Shown: positions 35,171-44,765 of the stretch, piece after piece | Layout of the letters: each line of letters starts with the position of its first letter | Numbering within the stretch: position 1 is the first letter of the stretch | NCBI RefSeq assembly: GCF_900100665.1 | Contig: NZ_FNCS01000013.1 | Span: 1-64,000, forward strand | Origin: Pelagibacterium luteolum | GTDB taxonomy: Bacteria; Pseudomonadota; Alphaproteobacteria; Rhizobiales; Devosiaceae | Direction of reading: 5' to 3' | DNA length: 64,000 bases | The notes under the pieces: model-generated | Told to the model about the DNA's origin: nothing | Databases searched by the model: none | The model's input: the letters and a program-made list of their open reading frames with translations, nothing else | Program-made: the position numbers and the translations under genes

Positions 35171-36100
35171 TCAATCGACGCGTTCGGGCGCCGGCGTTGT
35201 GACCCTGCGGCGGCCGATGCGGGCCATGCGTACGCCGAGAAGGGCGCGCGCGGCTTCGACGCCAGGAGTGGCTACGCCGGATGCAACCACAATCACAAGA
35301 CCGATGATGGCAACGGCATCGGGGTATTCCTGATAAAACAACCCGCCCAGGATGATGGCCCAGACGATCTGGCTGTACTGGGTTGGTGCGATCTGGTTGG
35401 CGGCGACGCGGCGGGACGCGGCTATCATGAGCAATTGCCCGGTGCCGCCGAACAGCCCGATCATGAGAAACATGCCCATCTGGTGCCAGGTGGGGATTTC
35501 AAAGCTGGGGATCATCGCGATGCCATTGAAGACCAGGGCATAGGTGAGCAGGACGCCCAGCAGGGAGACGCGGCGCTCATTTGCCGATACCTTCTTGAGC
35601 ACGATGGCGCCGACCGATGCGGAAACCGCGGCGCAGGCGGCGGCGATGTGGCCCATCTCAAGCACTTTAAAGCCGGGGCGCACGACGAGAAGGACCCCGG
35701 CAAAGCCGACGGCGAGGACCAGCCATCGGGACGGCGACATCGATTCACGCAGGATGAAGACCGAAAGGATGGTGACGAAGATGGGCGTGAGAAAGATCAG
35801 TGCATAGGCTTCAGCCAGCGGGATGGAGGTGAAGGCGATTGTGGCCATGGCCATGGAAATGATGCCGCAGACTCCGCGCAATTGCATGAGCCAAGGGTGG
35901 CGAAGCTTGTAGGTGTCGCGCCAGAGCTCGCCGCGCGGGCGCACGATCAGGGCAGGGACGAAGGAAAAGATCGTCAGAAAAAAGCCGATCTGGAAGACCG
36001 ACAGGCTATCGCCAAAGCTCTTGATGGCAGCGTCGCCGAAGGCAAAACTTGCATAGGCGGCTAGCGCGATGAGGACGCCAACCGGCATCAGAGTTTCCAA
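35171..36100 (-). CDS. EamA/DMT-family transporter
   Basis: 309 aa with ten predicted membrane helices in two EamA repeats (about 6-140 and 150-290). ATG 36100 and ATG 36088 are both possible starts. Substrate unknown; family members move small metabolites or amino acids. It stands alone, 160 bp from the icd terminator. Confidence 0.85.
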   Translation of the reverse strand: METLMPVGVLIALAAYASFAFGDAAIKSFGDSLSVFQIGFFLTIFSFVPALIVRPRGELWRDTYKLRHPWLMQLRGVCGIISMAMATIAFTSIPLAEAYALIFLTPIFVTILSVFILRESMSPSRWLVLAVGFAGVLLVVRPGFKVLEMGHIAAACAAVSASVGAIVLKKVSANERRVSLLGVLLTYALVFNGIAMIPSFEIPTWHQMGMFLMIGLFGGTGQLLMIAASRRVAANQIAPTQYSQIVWAIILGGLFYQEYPDAVAIIGLVIVVASGVATPGVEAARALLGVRMARIGRRRVTTPAPERVD

Positions 36101-36275
36101 TGTTTGCGGTGAAGCGCGGCGAAGGCCGCACAGGTCAGTGATAGAGGCAATCGGTGGCGGGGTCGAGGGGATTTATGGTGGGCAGCTGGCGTGGTGATCG
36201 TGACGTGCGCAGAGCCGGATCCTGGGAGGAAATCCAGGGATGTCTGAGGAAGGGGTGCCTGCTCCGGCTGATACA

Positions 36276-36306
36276 AAAAAGGCCCGGGCGGGTGCCGGGC
36301 CTTTTT
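36276..36306. terminator. terminator of icd (bidirectional shape)
   Basis: AAAAAGGCCCGG / CCGGGCCTTTTT (36276-36287 with 36295-36306) around a gcgggtg loop. On the minus strand it follows the icd stop by about 20 bp. Confidence 0.9.
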
Positions 36307-36326
36307 CGCGTTCAAGCGTAGAAATA

Positions 36327-37538
36327 TCAGGCCATGGCCTTCTGGAGGTTCTCGTCGATGGCGTCGAGGAAGCCCATGGTCGAGAGCCAAGGCTGATCAG
36401 GGCCGACGAGAAGGGCGAGATCCTTGGTCATCTTGCCTTCTTCGATGGTGTCCACGGTGACCTTTTCCAAGGTTGCAGCGAACTTGGCGAGCTCATCATT
36501 GCTATCGAGCTTGGCACGGTGGGCGAGGCCACGGGTCCAGGCGAAGATCGATGCTGTGGAATTGGTCGAGGTTTCCTTGCCCTGCTGGTGCTGGCGGTAG
36601 TGACGGGTCACCGTGCCATGCGCCGCTTCGGCTTCGACGGTCTGTCCATCGGGGGTCATCAGGACGGAGGTCATCAAGCCAAGCGAGCCAAAGCCCTGGG
36701 CCACGATGTCGGACTGGACGTCGCCGTCGTAGTTCTTGCAGGCCCAGACGTAACCGCCGGACCATTTGAGGGACGCAGCGACCATGTCGTCGATCAGGCG
36801 GTGCTCGTACCAGATTTTCTTGGCTTCGTATTGGTCCTTGAACTCGGCTTGGAAGACTTCCTCGAAGATGTCCTTGAAGCGACCGTCATAGACCTTAAGG
36901 ATGGTGTTCTTGGTCGAGAGGTAGCAGGGCACGCCGCGCTGCAGGGCGTAGTTGAGCGAAGCGCGGGCAAAGTCGCGGATCGAATCATCGAGGTTGTACA
37001 TGGCCATGGCAACGCCGGCGCCGGGGGACTGGAACACCTCGTGTTCGATTTCCTGTCCGTCTTCGCCGACGAACTTGATGGTCAGTTTGCCCTTACCGGG
37101 GAATTTGAAATCGGTGGCGCGATACTGATCGCCAAAAGCGTGGCGACCGACAATGATCGGCTGAGTCCAGCCGGGCACGAGGCGCGGGACGTTCTTGCAG
37201 ATGATGGGTTCGCGGAAGATCACGCCGCCAAGAATGTTGCGGATGGTGCCGTTGGGCGAGCGCCACATCTTCTTGAGGCCGAATTCTTCAACGCGGCCCT
37301 CATCGGGCGTGATGGTGGCGCATTTGACGCCGACGCCGTGCTTCTTGATAGCGTGGGCGGAATCGATGGTCACCTGGTCATCGGTGGCATCGCGGTTTTC
37401 GACGCTGAGATCGTAATATTCAAGATCGATGTCGAGATAGGGATGGATCAACTTGTCCTTGATGGCCTGCCAGATGATCCGGGTCATCTCGTCGCCGTCA
37501 AGTTCGACGACGGGATTGGCGACTTTGATCTTGCTCAT
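36327..37538 (-). CDS. icd: NADP-dependent isocitrate dehydrogenase
   Basis: 403 aa of the homodimeric eukaryote-like type II family ([20 protein letters not shown], and the NDGFSLxx-type region replaced by [20 protein letters not shown]). [20 protein letters not shown] and the [20 protein letters not shown] block are clear. It converts isocitrate to 2-oxoglutarate in the TCA cycle, yielding NADPH. Complete. Confidence 0.98.
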   Translation of the reverse strand: MSKIKVANPVVELDGDEMTRIIWQAIKDKLIHPYLDIDLEYYDLSVENRDATDDQVTIDSAHAIKKHGVGVKCATITPDEGRVEEFGLKKMWRSPNGTIRNILGGVIFREPIICKNVPRLVPGWTQPIIVGRHAFGDQYRATDFKFPGKGKLTIKFVGEDGQEIEHEVFQSPGAGVAMAMYNLDDSIRDFARASLNYALQRGVPCYLSTKNTILKVYDGRFKDIFEEVFQAEFKDQYEAKKIWYEHRLIDDMVAASLKWSGGYVWACKNYDGDVQSDIVAQGFGSLGLMTSVLMTPDGQTVEAEAAHGTVTRHYRQHQQGKETSTNSTASIFAWTRGLAHRAKLDSNDELAKFAATLEKVTVDTIEEGKMTKDLALLVGPDQPWLSTMGFLDAIDENLQKAMA

Positions 37539-37656
37539 TCAGCGCTCCTCAATTTGCCGATATTTTTCAGGCGCCCCTATAGCATTGAGATTGGCAAGAG
37601 CAAAGCCGAACCGGGCAAAACACGCTCGGTTCGGCGGGAATTGGGACTAAAGTCGA

Positions 37657-38775
37657 CTAAATCGGGTAGCGAAGCGTGGCTGCAAGCGATGCGTCGTGCG
37701 GGAGGTCCGGCTTGCGTACAGCCAAAACGGTGGCTCCGCTGGCCAATGCGCGACTCATGATTTCATCGACAACGCCGAATGTATGCGGCCCTTCGTCGGC
37801 GAAGGTGACGGCCCCGCTCTCTTCGTCGATCGTGCCATGAACAACTTCGTCGAAGTCGACAAGCAGGGTTTCGATGGCGCCAAACGTCGCTGCGCGGGCA
37901 GCATCGGAGATGTCGGTGGTCGTACGGCTCGCACCCTTTCGCGCCTCGAAGGTTGCGTTGAACTCTTCGATCTGGCTGGCATAAATACCGTCGAGCACCT
38001 TTTGGGCGGATGTGGCGATTTCGCTATCGGTGGAGCGATCGTTCGTGTCGGTGATGGTTTCGTCGGCCAAGCTGGTGATGGATGTAACCGACCGGAAGAT
38101 TGAATCGAGCGGCTGCGTTGCAGCCAGGATCAGCGGGAGATCGCGACCGGACAACACAGGGCGCAGGGCTGCGTCGACCTGCCTTGCATAGTTTGCCAAC
38201 AGGACCTTCTGGCCTTCCGATCCAGTGATGCGACGCTTTGCCGAGCGGTCGTTGATCGTGGATCGATTGTTGGCACTGGCCGCATCGCTGGGCATCCCTG
38301 GAACCTTGATCTCCTGGGGCGGCAGATCAGGGAAGACCTCGACAAGCCGGACTGCATTTTCCGAGAGCGCCAGAACCAGAGCGTCGTGCGGGAATGTTAT
38401 GGCGCGGAGGAGCGGTTTTAGGAGGAAGCGGTCTGCGACTTCCACTGTGGCGTTGAGTTTGTTCGCCAGTCGGAAGGTGCGGATTTTTGTCGGTGTGGCG
38501 AAAATCGCGAGGGAGTGCGCCTGGAAGCGCCAGAATTCATCATCCTCCAGAAGGTCGTCGAACTCTTCACCGATGGCGGCGATCTCACCCTTGTCGAGGG
38601 AAAGCTCTTCGAGTTGCGACATGGCATTCTTGACCAGATTACCCAATTCGATGCGGGATGCGTCGATGTCTTGAGTGAGAGGGGTAGTGGGGAGATAGAT
38701 TGAAACGCAGGCCCTTGCGCGCTCGCTATTGAGTTTTTTGAACTGCTGCAATGTGGGCGTGTCAATATAGAGCAT
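37657..38775 (-). CDS. baeRF-family protein (release-factor-1-like, probably family 11)
   Basis: 372 aa from ATG 38775, which has AGAGG upstream; a longer frame to 38955 lacks it. It begins MLYIDTPTLQQFKKLNSE, then SIYLPTTP. The middle part resembles the archaeo-eukaryotic release-factor domain (LALSENAVRLVEV) and the C-terminus an L7Ae-like region ending ATVLAVRKPDLPHD. These bacterial proteins are thought to act in ribosome rescue or as host-attachment proteins; neither is shown here. The family assignment is by layout. Confidence 0.75.
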   Translation of the reverse strand: MLYIDTPTLQQFKKLNSERARACVSIYLPTTPLTQDIDASRIELGNLVKNAMSQLEELSLDKGEIAAIGEEFDDLLEDDEFWRFQAHSLAIFATPTKIRTFRLANKLNATVEVADRFLLKPLLRAITFPHDALVLALSENAVRLVEVFPDLPPQEIKVPGMPSDAASANNRSTINDRSAKRRITGSEGQKVLLANYARQVDAALRPVLSGRDLPLILAATQPLDSIFRSVTSITSLADETITDTNDRSTDSEIATSAQKVLDGIYASQIEEFNATFEARKGASRTTTDISDAARAATFGAIETLLVDFDEVVHGTIDEESGAVTFADEGPHTFGVVDEIMSRALASGATVLAVRKPDLPHDASLAATLRYPI

Positions 38776-38906
38776 GAATAAACCTCTTGCTTGTGAAAAT
38801 GCTGTCTTTGGCAAATTGCCTTTCCATTCCAATCCGTGGGGCAAAGATTGGTTGCGCTGCGAAAGCATATCAATGTGCAGGGGACGTTTAGTCGCAGTGT
38901 CTTGCG

Positions 38907-39242
38907 CTATTTTGGCGGCAGAGAGGCAGCGAAGGCGCGGCAACGGTCGAGCCATTGCGCTAGGGTATCGTCATCCTCGAGGACGTCGCCATCGACCGAG
39001 ACAAAGCCGCCCATGGTCCTGGTGCCCATGGTCATCGCGCTGGCGCCGGGTTCGCTTAACGCTGTATCGTAGCCGTCCTTACCCACACGAGCGAGGAGCG
39101 CGCCATCGCTCATGATGGCGACGACCATGTTGCCGTGTAGCATGAAGGCGCGGCCGCCGAACATCTTGCGTTCGGTGATGCCCGGACGATGGCCGAGATG
39201 GTCACGGACGCGGTCGGCGAGTTCGTCGGCTGCAAAGCTCAT
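38907..39242 (-). CDS. TfoX N-terminal domain protein
   Basis: 111 aa, nearly all a TfoX_N domain (ERKMFGGRAFMLHGNMVVAI). Stand-alone TfoX_N proteins are common in Hyphomicrobiales and have no defined role; the competence function of full-length TfoX is not implied. It is three bases downstream of the GFA gene on the same strand, so the two are likely co-transcribed. Confidence 0.88.
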   Translation of the reverse strand: MSFAADELADRVRDHLGHRPGITERKMFGGRAFMLHGNMVVAIMSDGALLARVGKDGYDTALSEPGASAMTMGTRTMGGFVSVDGDVLEDDDTLAQWLDRCRAFAASLPPK

Positions 39243-39245
39243 TGC

Positions 39246-39677
39246 CTAAAATCCGGTGCTGTCGCGGTAGGTGTCATGTTGCTGCAGGGCGGGGTCGAGA
39301 AGGTCCCAATCGAGGTGCGAGCGCGAGAAGACGGCCTGATTTGGTGCGAACCAAGTAGGGTCATCGAACACGCCGGCCGGGAGCAGGATGAGGTTTGGGG
39401 CACGCTGGGTACGGGCGTATAGAGGGGTGCCGCACTCGGCGCAGAAATTGCGCGTGATGTGCGAACCGGAGGCTGCGGTCCTGGTGTGGCCATTGACCGG
39501 GCCGTTAATCGCGACGGTGTCGGTGTGCATGAGGACCACGGTTGAGTGACCGGTGCCCGTTGCCTTGCGGCAGTCGCGGCATGAGCAGACGAGCATCGAG
39601 AGCACGGGGCCATCGACTGTGATGGTGCTGGCACCGCAGGCGCATTGGGCGGTTTCGTTGAGAACAAGCTTTGTCAT
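39246..39677 (-). CDS. GFA-family (glutathione-dependent formaldehyde-activating-like) zinc protein
   Basis: 143 aa from ATG 39677. Zinc cysteines are in place: C12 and C14 (CACG), C31, C33 and C36 (CSCRDC), and the FCAECGTPLY pair. GFA domains were first described as helping formaldehyde condense with glutathione, but most homologues are untested. It precedes the TfoX_N gene by three bases. Confidence 0.88.
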   Translation of the reverse strand: MTKLVLNETAQCACGASTITVDGPVLSMLVCSCRDCRKATGTGHSTVVLMHTDTVAINGPVNGHTRTAASGSHITRNFCAECGTPLYARTQRAPNLILLPAGVFDDPTWFAPNQAVFSRSHLDWDLLDPALQQHDTYRDSTGF

Positions 39678-39765
39678 CGGGAGAGGCTGGCATGGCAATC
39701 GGCGCAATGCCAGCGCAAAACTTGCTATCGGCGCCGCTTAGACGTAGTGGCACAGGCCACAGACC

Positions 39766-40341
39766 ATGATGGTGACGATGTCCTATTTTCCGATCGAAAC
39801 AGAGCGACTGTTGCTGCGCCAGTTCAGGCTTTCCGATGTCGATGCGACCGCTGCATATGAGGGACTGCCGGAGGTTGCGCGCTATTGCTCCTGGGAGCCG
39901 CGGACGCGACGGAGGATAAAGGAACTGATCCCGCGCTGGATCGCCATGGACGGTCTGGGAGCCAAGAGCGAAGGCATTCAGTATGCGGTGGTACTCAAGG
40001 CGTCTGGCCGGCAGATCGGAGACTGCGTCTTGATGTTTGACGATATCGCGGCGCGGCAGGGGCAGTTGGGCTATGTGATGGACCCCGCGCACCAGGGACG
40101 TGGCTATACCACAGAAGCGGCCCGCGCAGTGCTAGGGGTCGGGTTCGATCGCGTGGGGTTGCATCGGATTTCTGCGCGGTGCGATACGCGCAATTTCGCG
40201 TCCTGGCGGGTGATGGAAAAGCTGAGCATGCGGCGCGAGGCGCATTTTCGCGAACATGCAATTTTCAAGGGCGAATGGGACGAGGAATTCGTCTATGCGA
40301 TGCTCGAAGACGAATGGCGCGCGCAGCAAGGGGCAGTGTGA
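39766..40341 (+). CDS. GNAT-family acetyltransferase (RimJ/RimL type)
   Basis: 191 aa if started at 39766. ATG 39778 (MSYFPIETERLLLRQFR) is as likely and better matches family starts. The acetyl-CoA site reads MDPAHQGRGYTTEAARA (about 103-119) and HRISARCDTRNFASWRVMEK follows. Substrate unknown. Its TGA overlaps the ATG of trmJ. Confidence 0.9.
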   Translation: MMVTMSYFPIETERLLLRQFRLSDVDATAAYEGLPEVARYCSWEPRTRRRIKELIPRWIAMDGLGAKSEGIQYAVVLKASGRQIGDCVLMFDDIAARQGQLGYVMDPAHQGRGYTTEAARAVLGVGFDRVGLHRISARCDTRNFASWRVMEKLSMRREAHFREHAIFKGEWDEEFVYAMLEDEWRAQQGAV

Positions 40342-41144
40342 TGGCGGGGACCGATACAAGCAAGGAATTCATGTTTCGTCCCACGCCGGCGATCGTTCTT
40401 TGCGAACCGCAGCTTGGCGAGAATATCGGGACGACCGCGCGGGCCATGGCGAATTTCGGGCTCTGGGATCTGCGACTGGTCAATCCGCGAGACGGCTGGC
40501 CTAATGAAAAGGCGGTAGCGGCTGCAGCCAAGGCGCTGCCGGTGATCGAGCGGGTGCGGGTGTTCGATACGCTCGCCGAAGCGATCGACGATCTCAATCT
40601 CGTTTATGCGACGACAGCGCGGAACCGGGAAATGTTCAAGCCGGTGATCGGGCCGGACGAGGCGGCGGATCGGATGAGCGCGCATATCGGCGCGGGCCAG
40701 AAAGCCGGCATTCTGTTCGGGCGCGAGAAGTGGGGGCTTAACAATGACGAGGTGGCCCTGTCCGATGCGATCGTGACGCTGCCTGTGGAGCCGGCTTTTG
40801 CGTCGCTCAACATCGCGCAGGCCGTGCTGGTTCTTGCCTATGAGTGGCGCCGGGCGGCACTCAAGGATGCGCCTTTGCCTTTTGCAGGTGATGAGGGCGA
40901 GCCGGCCCCACGGGGGCAGATTGTCGGGCTGACCGAGCAGTTAGGAGAGGCGCTGGACCGGGCCGGGTTCTTCAAGACTGATGCGAAGCGACCGACCGTG
41001 ATGAACAATATCCGCGCGATGTTCGCGCGGGCCGGGTTCAACGCGCAGGAGGTGCGGACTTTGCGAGGGGTCGTGGCAGCTCTGGACCGGCGGCATGAAC
41101 GACCCAATCCAGCCCGCTTGCGCAAGAACGACGACGAACAATAG
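40341..41144 (+). CDS. trmJ: tRNA (cytidine/uridine-2'-O-)-methyltransferase TrmJ
   Basis: 267 aa from ATG 40341, coupled to the GNAT gene. SPOUT fold with motif 1 LCEPQLGENIGTTARAMANF (about 21-40), and motifs 2 and 3 in ILFGREKWGLNNDE and LNIAQAVLVLAYEW. It 2'-O-methylates position 32 of tRNAs. The C-terminal extension (about 175-267) is typical of TrmJ. Confidence 0.93.
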   Translation: MAGTDTSKEFMFRPTPAIVLCEPQLGENIGTTARAMANFGLWDLRLVNPRDGWPNEKAVAAAAKALPVIERVRVFDTLAEAIDDLNLVYATTARNREMFKPVIGPDEAADRMSAHIGAGQKAGILFGREKWGLNNDEVALSDAIVTLPVEPAFASLNIAQAVLVLAYEWRRAALKDAPLPFAGDEGEPAPRGQIVGLTEQLGEALDRAGFFKTDAKRPTVMNNIRAMFARAGFNAQEVRTLRGVVAALDRRHERPNPARLRKNDDEQ

Positions 41145-41212
41145 CTAAGGTTGCCCGGGCGGGATCGTGCCTGTAGGGTTTTGGTCCCACCTTTCCTGTT
41201 TCCGGACCATCC

Positions 41213-42160
41213 ATGATTTCTCCCGCCGCGGCGGCATCGCAATCTCATTCGCGTTCGGCTCAGACGGGAATGGTGATCATGGTGATCGCCATGGCGCTGG
41301 TGCCGATCGGCGATACGCTTTCCAAGACGCTGACGGCTTTCCTCAACCCGTTCGAGATCGCGTTCTGGCGGTTCCTGCTGCAGATGATGGTGCTGGGCGG
41401 CGTTATCGTGCTTTTGCGGCGACGGTTGCAGACCGGGCCATGGGGACTGCTGGTGCTGGGCGGGTTTTCCGCGGCTGCTACGCTTGGGGCGCTGATTGGG
41501 GCGTTCGTTACGATGCCGATCGCGACGGCTATCGCGATCTTTTTCGTGGAGCCGCTGATTCTCACCGTGCTGTCGGCGCTGTTTCTCGGGGAGCGGACGG
41601 GCTGGCGGCGCTATATCGCTGTGTTCGTCGGGCTGATTGGCGCCCTGATCGTTATCCGACCGAGCTGGGACGTGTTCGGGTGGACATCGCTCTTGCCGCT
41701 TGTGGCCGCTACGGCTTTTGCGACCAATGCGATCGTGATCCGTAAATTGTCGCGAACCATGGATTCGATGTCGATCCAGTTCTGGTTCGCGCTGATTGCG
41801 CTTGGGATGATCGGACTGGTGCTGATGCTTACGGGCGGGATGGAATTGTTCAGTTTTGCCGAAGGGTTCGATGCATCGGGGCCGTGGGGGCTACTAGGGA
41901 TCATGGGGCTTTTGTCGGCACTGACCTTCTTTCTGATTTCGGAAGCGTTTCGGCGGGCACCGGCATCAACGATCGCACCGTTTCAGTATCTCGAGATCGT
42001 GGGCGCGGTGGCGCTTGGCTATTTCGTTTTCGGGGACTTTCCGGATTTCTGGACCTGGGTGGGCACAGCGATCATCCTTGCATCGGGGCTTTACGTCTTT
42101 CAGCGCGAACGGAAGCAGGGCCAGGTGCCGAAATCGGAAGCCGTTCATGGGACGGAGTAG
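41213..42160 (+). CDS. EamA/DMT-family transporter
   Basis: 315 aa with ten membrane helices in two EamA repeats (about 18-150 and 160-295). Closely related in layout to the transporter at 35171 but not a recent copy. Substrate unknown. The gap to rpsD (42161-42379) holds no gene I can support. Confidence 0.87.
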   Translation: MISPAAAASQSHSRSAQTGMVIMVIAMALVPIGDTLSKTLTAFLNPFEIAFWRFLLQMMVLGGVIVLLRRRLQTGPWGLLVLGGFSAAATLGALIGAFVTMPIATAIAIFFVEPLILTVLSALFLGERTGWRRYIAVFVGLIGALIVIRPSWDVFGWTSLLPLVAATAFATNAIVIRKLSRTMDSMSIQFWFALIALGMIGLVLMLTGGMELFSFAEGFDASGPWGLLGIMGLLSALTFFLISEAFRRAPASTIAPFQYLEIVGAVALGYFVFGDFPDFWTWVGTAIILASGLYVFQRERKQGQVPKSEAVHGTE

Positions 42161-42379
42161 GGCCACGGCGCTTGACTTTCGGCCGATTGGCACCTAGAAA
42201 CCGGCCATCCTGACTGGGCTATGCTCATCGGGAAGCACCCGAGACCGTCGGTTTGCGTATTCAGGTTGGGCCTTTGGCTCTAGCCAGTACCAACGTTTTT
42301 CGCACGGTCTGTCGATCGCCTCGCAAGAGGGGATAGAGGAGGGCGCTGTCTTTTATCTGTAATCTACAAAGGACAAGCG

Positions 42380-42997
42380 ATGTCAAAACGTCATTCGCAG
42401 AAGCACAAGATCGACCGCCGTCTCGGCGAAAATATCTGGGGTCGTCCGAAGTCCCCGCTCAACGCACGCGCCTATGGCCCCGGCCAGCACGGCCAGCGCC
42501 GCAAGGGCAAGCTCTCGGATTTCGGTATTCAGCTGCGCGCAAAGCAGAAGCTGAAGGGCTATTACGGCTCGATCACCGAAAAGGCCTTCAAGCGCGTTTA
42601 TGCCGAAGCGGCTCGCCGCAAGGGCGACACCGGTGAGAACCTCATCGGTATTCTGGAAAGCCGTCTCGACGCGATCGTTTACCGCGCCAAGTTCGTGCCG
42701 ACCGTGTTCGCCGCTCGCCAGTTCGTCAACCACGGCCACGTTCAGGTCAACGGCAAGCGCGTCAACATCCCGTCCTACAACGTCCAGCCGGGCGACGTGA
42801 TCACGGTCCGTGAGCGCTCCAAGCAGCTCACCGTGGTTCTCGAAGCCGTTCAGCTCGCAGAGCGCGACGTGCCGGACTATGTGGATGCCGACCACTCCAA
42901 GATGTCTGCGACCTTCGTTCGCGTGCCGACCCTTTCGGACGTGCCGTACCCGGTCCAGATGGAACCGAACCTGGTCGTCGAATTCTATTCGCGCTAA
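42380..42997 (+). CDS. rpsD: 30S ribosomal protein S4
   Basis: 205 aa with the S4 N-terminal domain and S4 RNA-binding domain ([39 protein letters not shown]). It binds 16S rRNA early in assembly. AAAGGACAAGCG precedes the ATG. Codon choice is more biased to C-ending codons than the neighbours, as usual for ribosomal genes. It is solitary here, not in an rpoA operon, as normal in alphaproteobacteria. Confidence 0.99.
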   Translation: MSKRHSQKHKIDRRLGENIWGRPKSPLNARAYGPGQHGQRRKGKLSDFGIQLRAKQKLKGYYGSITEKAFKRVYAEAARRKGDTGENLIGILESRLDAIVYRAKFVPTVFAARQFVNHGHVQVNGKRVNIPSYNVQPGDVITVRERSKQLTVVLEAVQLAERDVPDYVDADHSKMSATFVRVPTLSDVPYPVQMEPNLVVEFYSR

Positions 42998-43019
42998 GCG
43001 AACAGCCAGTTTGAATGGG

Positions 43020-43050
43020 AAAGGGCCGCTCCGATGGAGCGGCCCTTTTT
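43020..43050. terminator. terminator between rpsD and sbmA
   Basis: A 13-bp perfect stem, AAAGGGCCGCTCC / GGAGCGGCCCTTT (43020-43032 with 43036-43048), around gat and followed by TT. It ends rpsD and lies just past the convergent sbmA stop. Confidence 0.93.
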
Positions 43051-43062
43051 CGTTGGTCGACC

Positions 43063-44364
43063 CTAGATCGTGTAGGGCGTGGGAAGTTCCTCGGTGACAG
43101 GCGGATAGTCCGCTTCGGTCTCGAGATAGCGCGGGTCGTCATAGTCGACGCCAAGCTCTTCACCGTAGGGTATATGCGCTTCGAACGTGCGCAAGCGCTT
43201 GTAGACCGAAATCAGGGAAATGATCGTGGTCCATGAATTGGCCAGGAACTGGAACGAGCTTTCGACCTGATTGAAAGCGTTCGAGACCTGCTGGAAGAGG
43301 CCGAACGTCAAAGCGCCTGCCGCGATGGTTGGCGACATGGCGATCAGCGGTACGAAGTTCGAGCCCTGCAAATAGAGATAGCGCGCCACGTTGAAGTAGA
43401 GGTAGTGCGCGTAAAGCCTGAAATAGTTGCGCTGTACCGCCTTGAAGAAGTCGCGGGTTCGCGGGGGGCTGGCGCGTTCGGCGTTGTCTTCGCCATACAC
43501 CAATTCCTTACGGAACGCGGCCTCGACACGTTGGTTCTGAAATTCCAGACCTGGAAGTTTTACGCCCACCAGGCCCAGGAGCACGGTGCCAATCGCTGCA
43601 GATACCAGAGCGACCCAGACAAGGCTTCCGTTAACCGGACCGACAAGCGGCAACTCGGTAATGTTTTGCGACAGGCCCCAGAGGAGGGGAAGGAAAACCA
43701 GCAGCGTCATGACCGACCCGATCAGAGCGACGGCGAGGCCCTCGACGATGATGGCGAAGCGCTGGGTGTCTTCCTGGATACGCTGGGAAGCACCCTCAAC
43801 ATTGCGTAGGTGCGGCCAGTTCGACATGTAAAAGAACGTCATGGCGCGGCGCCAGCGGAAGAGGTAGTGGGCAATGAAGAACGCGTTGAGCACGAGGACC
43901 GCGATGCGGGGCAGGAGGACATACAGGACCGTCCAGAGCTCCCCATAGATCCGATCCAGCGTCACACTGCCCGGTTCGGTCAGCGCAGCCTGTATCAGAT
44001 TGTAAAATTCTCCATACCAGGCGTTCATCCACGCGCCGATCTGCACGTCGAAGAATACGACTTCGACGATCGTTACGCTCCCGACCACCGACCACCAGAA
44101 CCATCGGCGGTTATTGCCGATCCAGTACCAAGGGATGCAGAAGAGGTAACCAGCGACGATCACGAACTGATAGAGCCAGACCTTGTCGGCCGTCAGGAAA
44201 GGCGCTGGATTGGTTTCCGTTACCTCCTGCGCGAACCATGGTGCAAGACTGAACACCTGGGCTAGCTCGTCGCCGATGGTGAACCAGGCGAGCATGCAGA
44301 GGCCGGCCCAGATCAATGCGGCGGGAAAGAACAATCTCGGATTGGGGAAGAAGGCGCGAAACAT
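43063..44364 (-). CDS. sbmA: SbmA/BacA-family peptide transporter
   Basis: 433 aa, with an N-terminal periplasmic loop and about seven membrane helices. Diagnostic stretches are WRRAMTFFYMSNWPHLRNVE, EGASQRIQEDTQRF and SSFQFLANSWTTIISLISVYKRL. The family imports peptides and is needed for very-long-chain fatty acid modification of lipid A and for symbiosis or chronic infection in rhizobia and Brucella. An ATP-binding domain is absent, which fits the proton-driven SbmA branch. It is preceded directly by a short frame at 44365. Confidence 0.92.
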   Translation of the reverse strand: MFRAFFPNPRLFFPAALIWAGLCMLAWFTIGDELAQVFSLAPWFAQEVTETNPAPFLTADKVWLYQFVIVAGYLFCIPWYWIGNNRRWFWWSVVGSVTIVEVVFFDVQIGAWMNAWYGEFYNLIQAALTEPGSVTLDRIYGELWTVLYVLLPRIAVLVLNAFFIAHYLFRWRRAMTFFYMSNWPHLRNVEGASQRIQEDTQRFAIIVEGLAVALIGSVMTLLVFLPLLWGLSQNITELPLVGPVNGSLVWVALVSAAIGTVLLGLVGVKLPGLEFQNQRVEAAFRKELVYGEDNAERASPPRTRDFFKAVQRNYFRLYAHYLYFNVARYLYLQGSNFVPLIAMSPTIAAGALTFGLFQQVSNAFNQVESSFQFLANSWTTIISLISVYKRLRTFEAHIPYGEELGVDYDDPRYLETEADYPPVTEELPTPYTI

Positions 44365-44436
44365 TTAAACAGCCCCTAGATATTCGTCGGTGAGGCGCTG
44401 ATAGCGCAGCGGCCCGATGCGATCTAACGTCGGCAT
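44365..44436 (-). CDS. possible 23-aa leader peptide of sbmA
   Basis: An ATG at 44436 opens 23 codons (start MPTLDRIGPLRYQRL) whose TAA is immediately followed by the sbmA ATG. The same frame stays open for 29 more codons upstream without an ATG. Composition is protein-like rather than random, but there is no clear ribosome site. It may be a leader that couples translation to sbmA or the remnant of a gene. The remainder of 44437-44765 shows no other feature. Confidence 0.3.
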   Translation of the reverse strand: MPTLDRIGPLRYQRLTDEYLGAV

Positions 44437-44765
44437 TTTGGTGCTGACAATAGAGTTGATCAGTATTGCGCGCCCAATATGGCGCAATTGATCGAGTTTT
44501 GAGACGAATGCCTGCTTTGTGATTGAAGCGGGGGCAAGGTGGGGCTGTCATAGTGGTTTCGTACCCGGAGCGCTCAGGCCAGAGCCCCGGGCCGGATACG
44601 GGATCGTTTGTAACTCCTTGTTCCCGTTCTGCGTCACATGGCCGGGTGGTGTTTGGCAACAGGACGTCATCCGGCCCATGGCGCGGTGCCTTTTCCTTCG
44701 CGCCCTGAGCATGTATCAGGACGGTGTCGTCCGCCGTCTCCAGCGTGGGCGCGGAAGGACAGATC

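Noticed and set aside
36240-37760. 506-codon open frame opposite icd
   Set aside because: Lies wholly antisense to the clear icd gene and has shadow-type Gly/Val/Asp composition.
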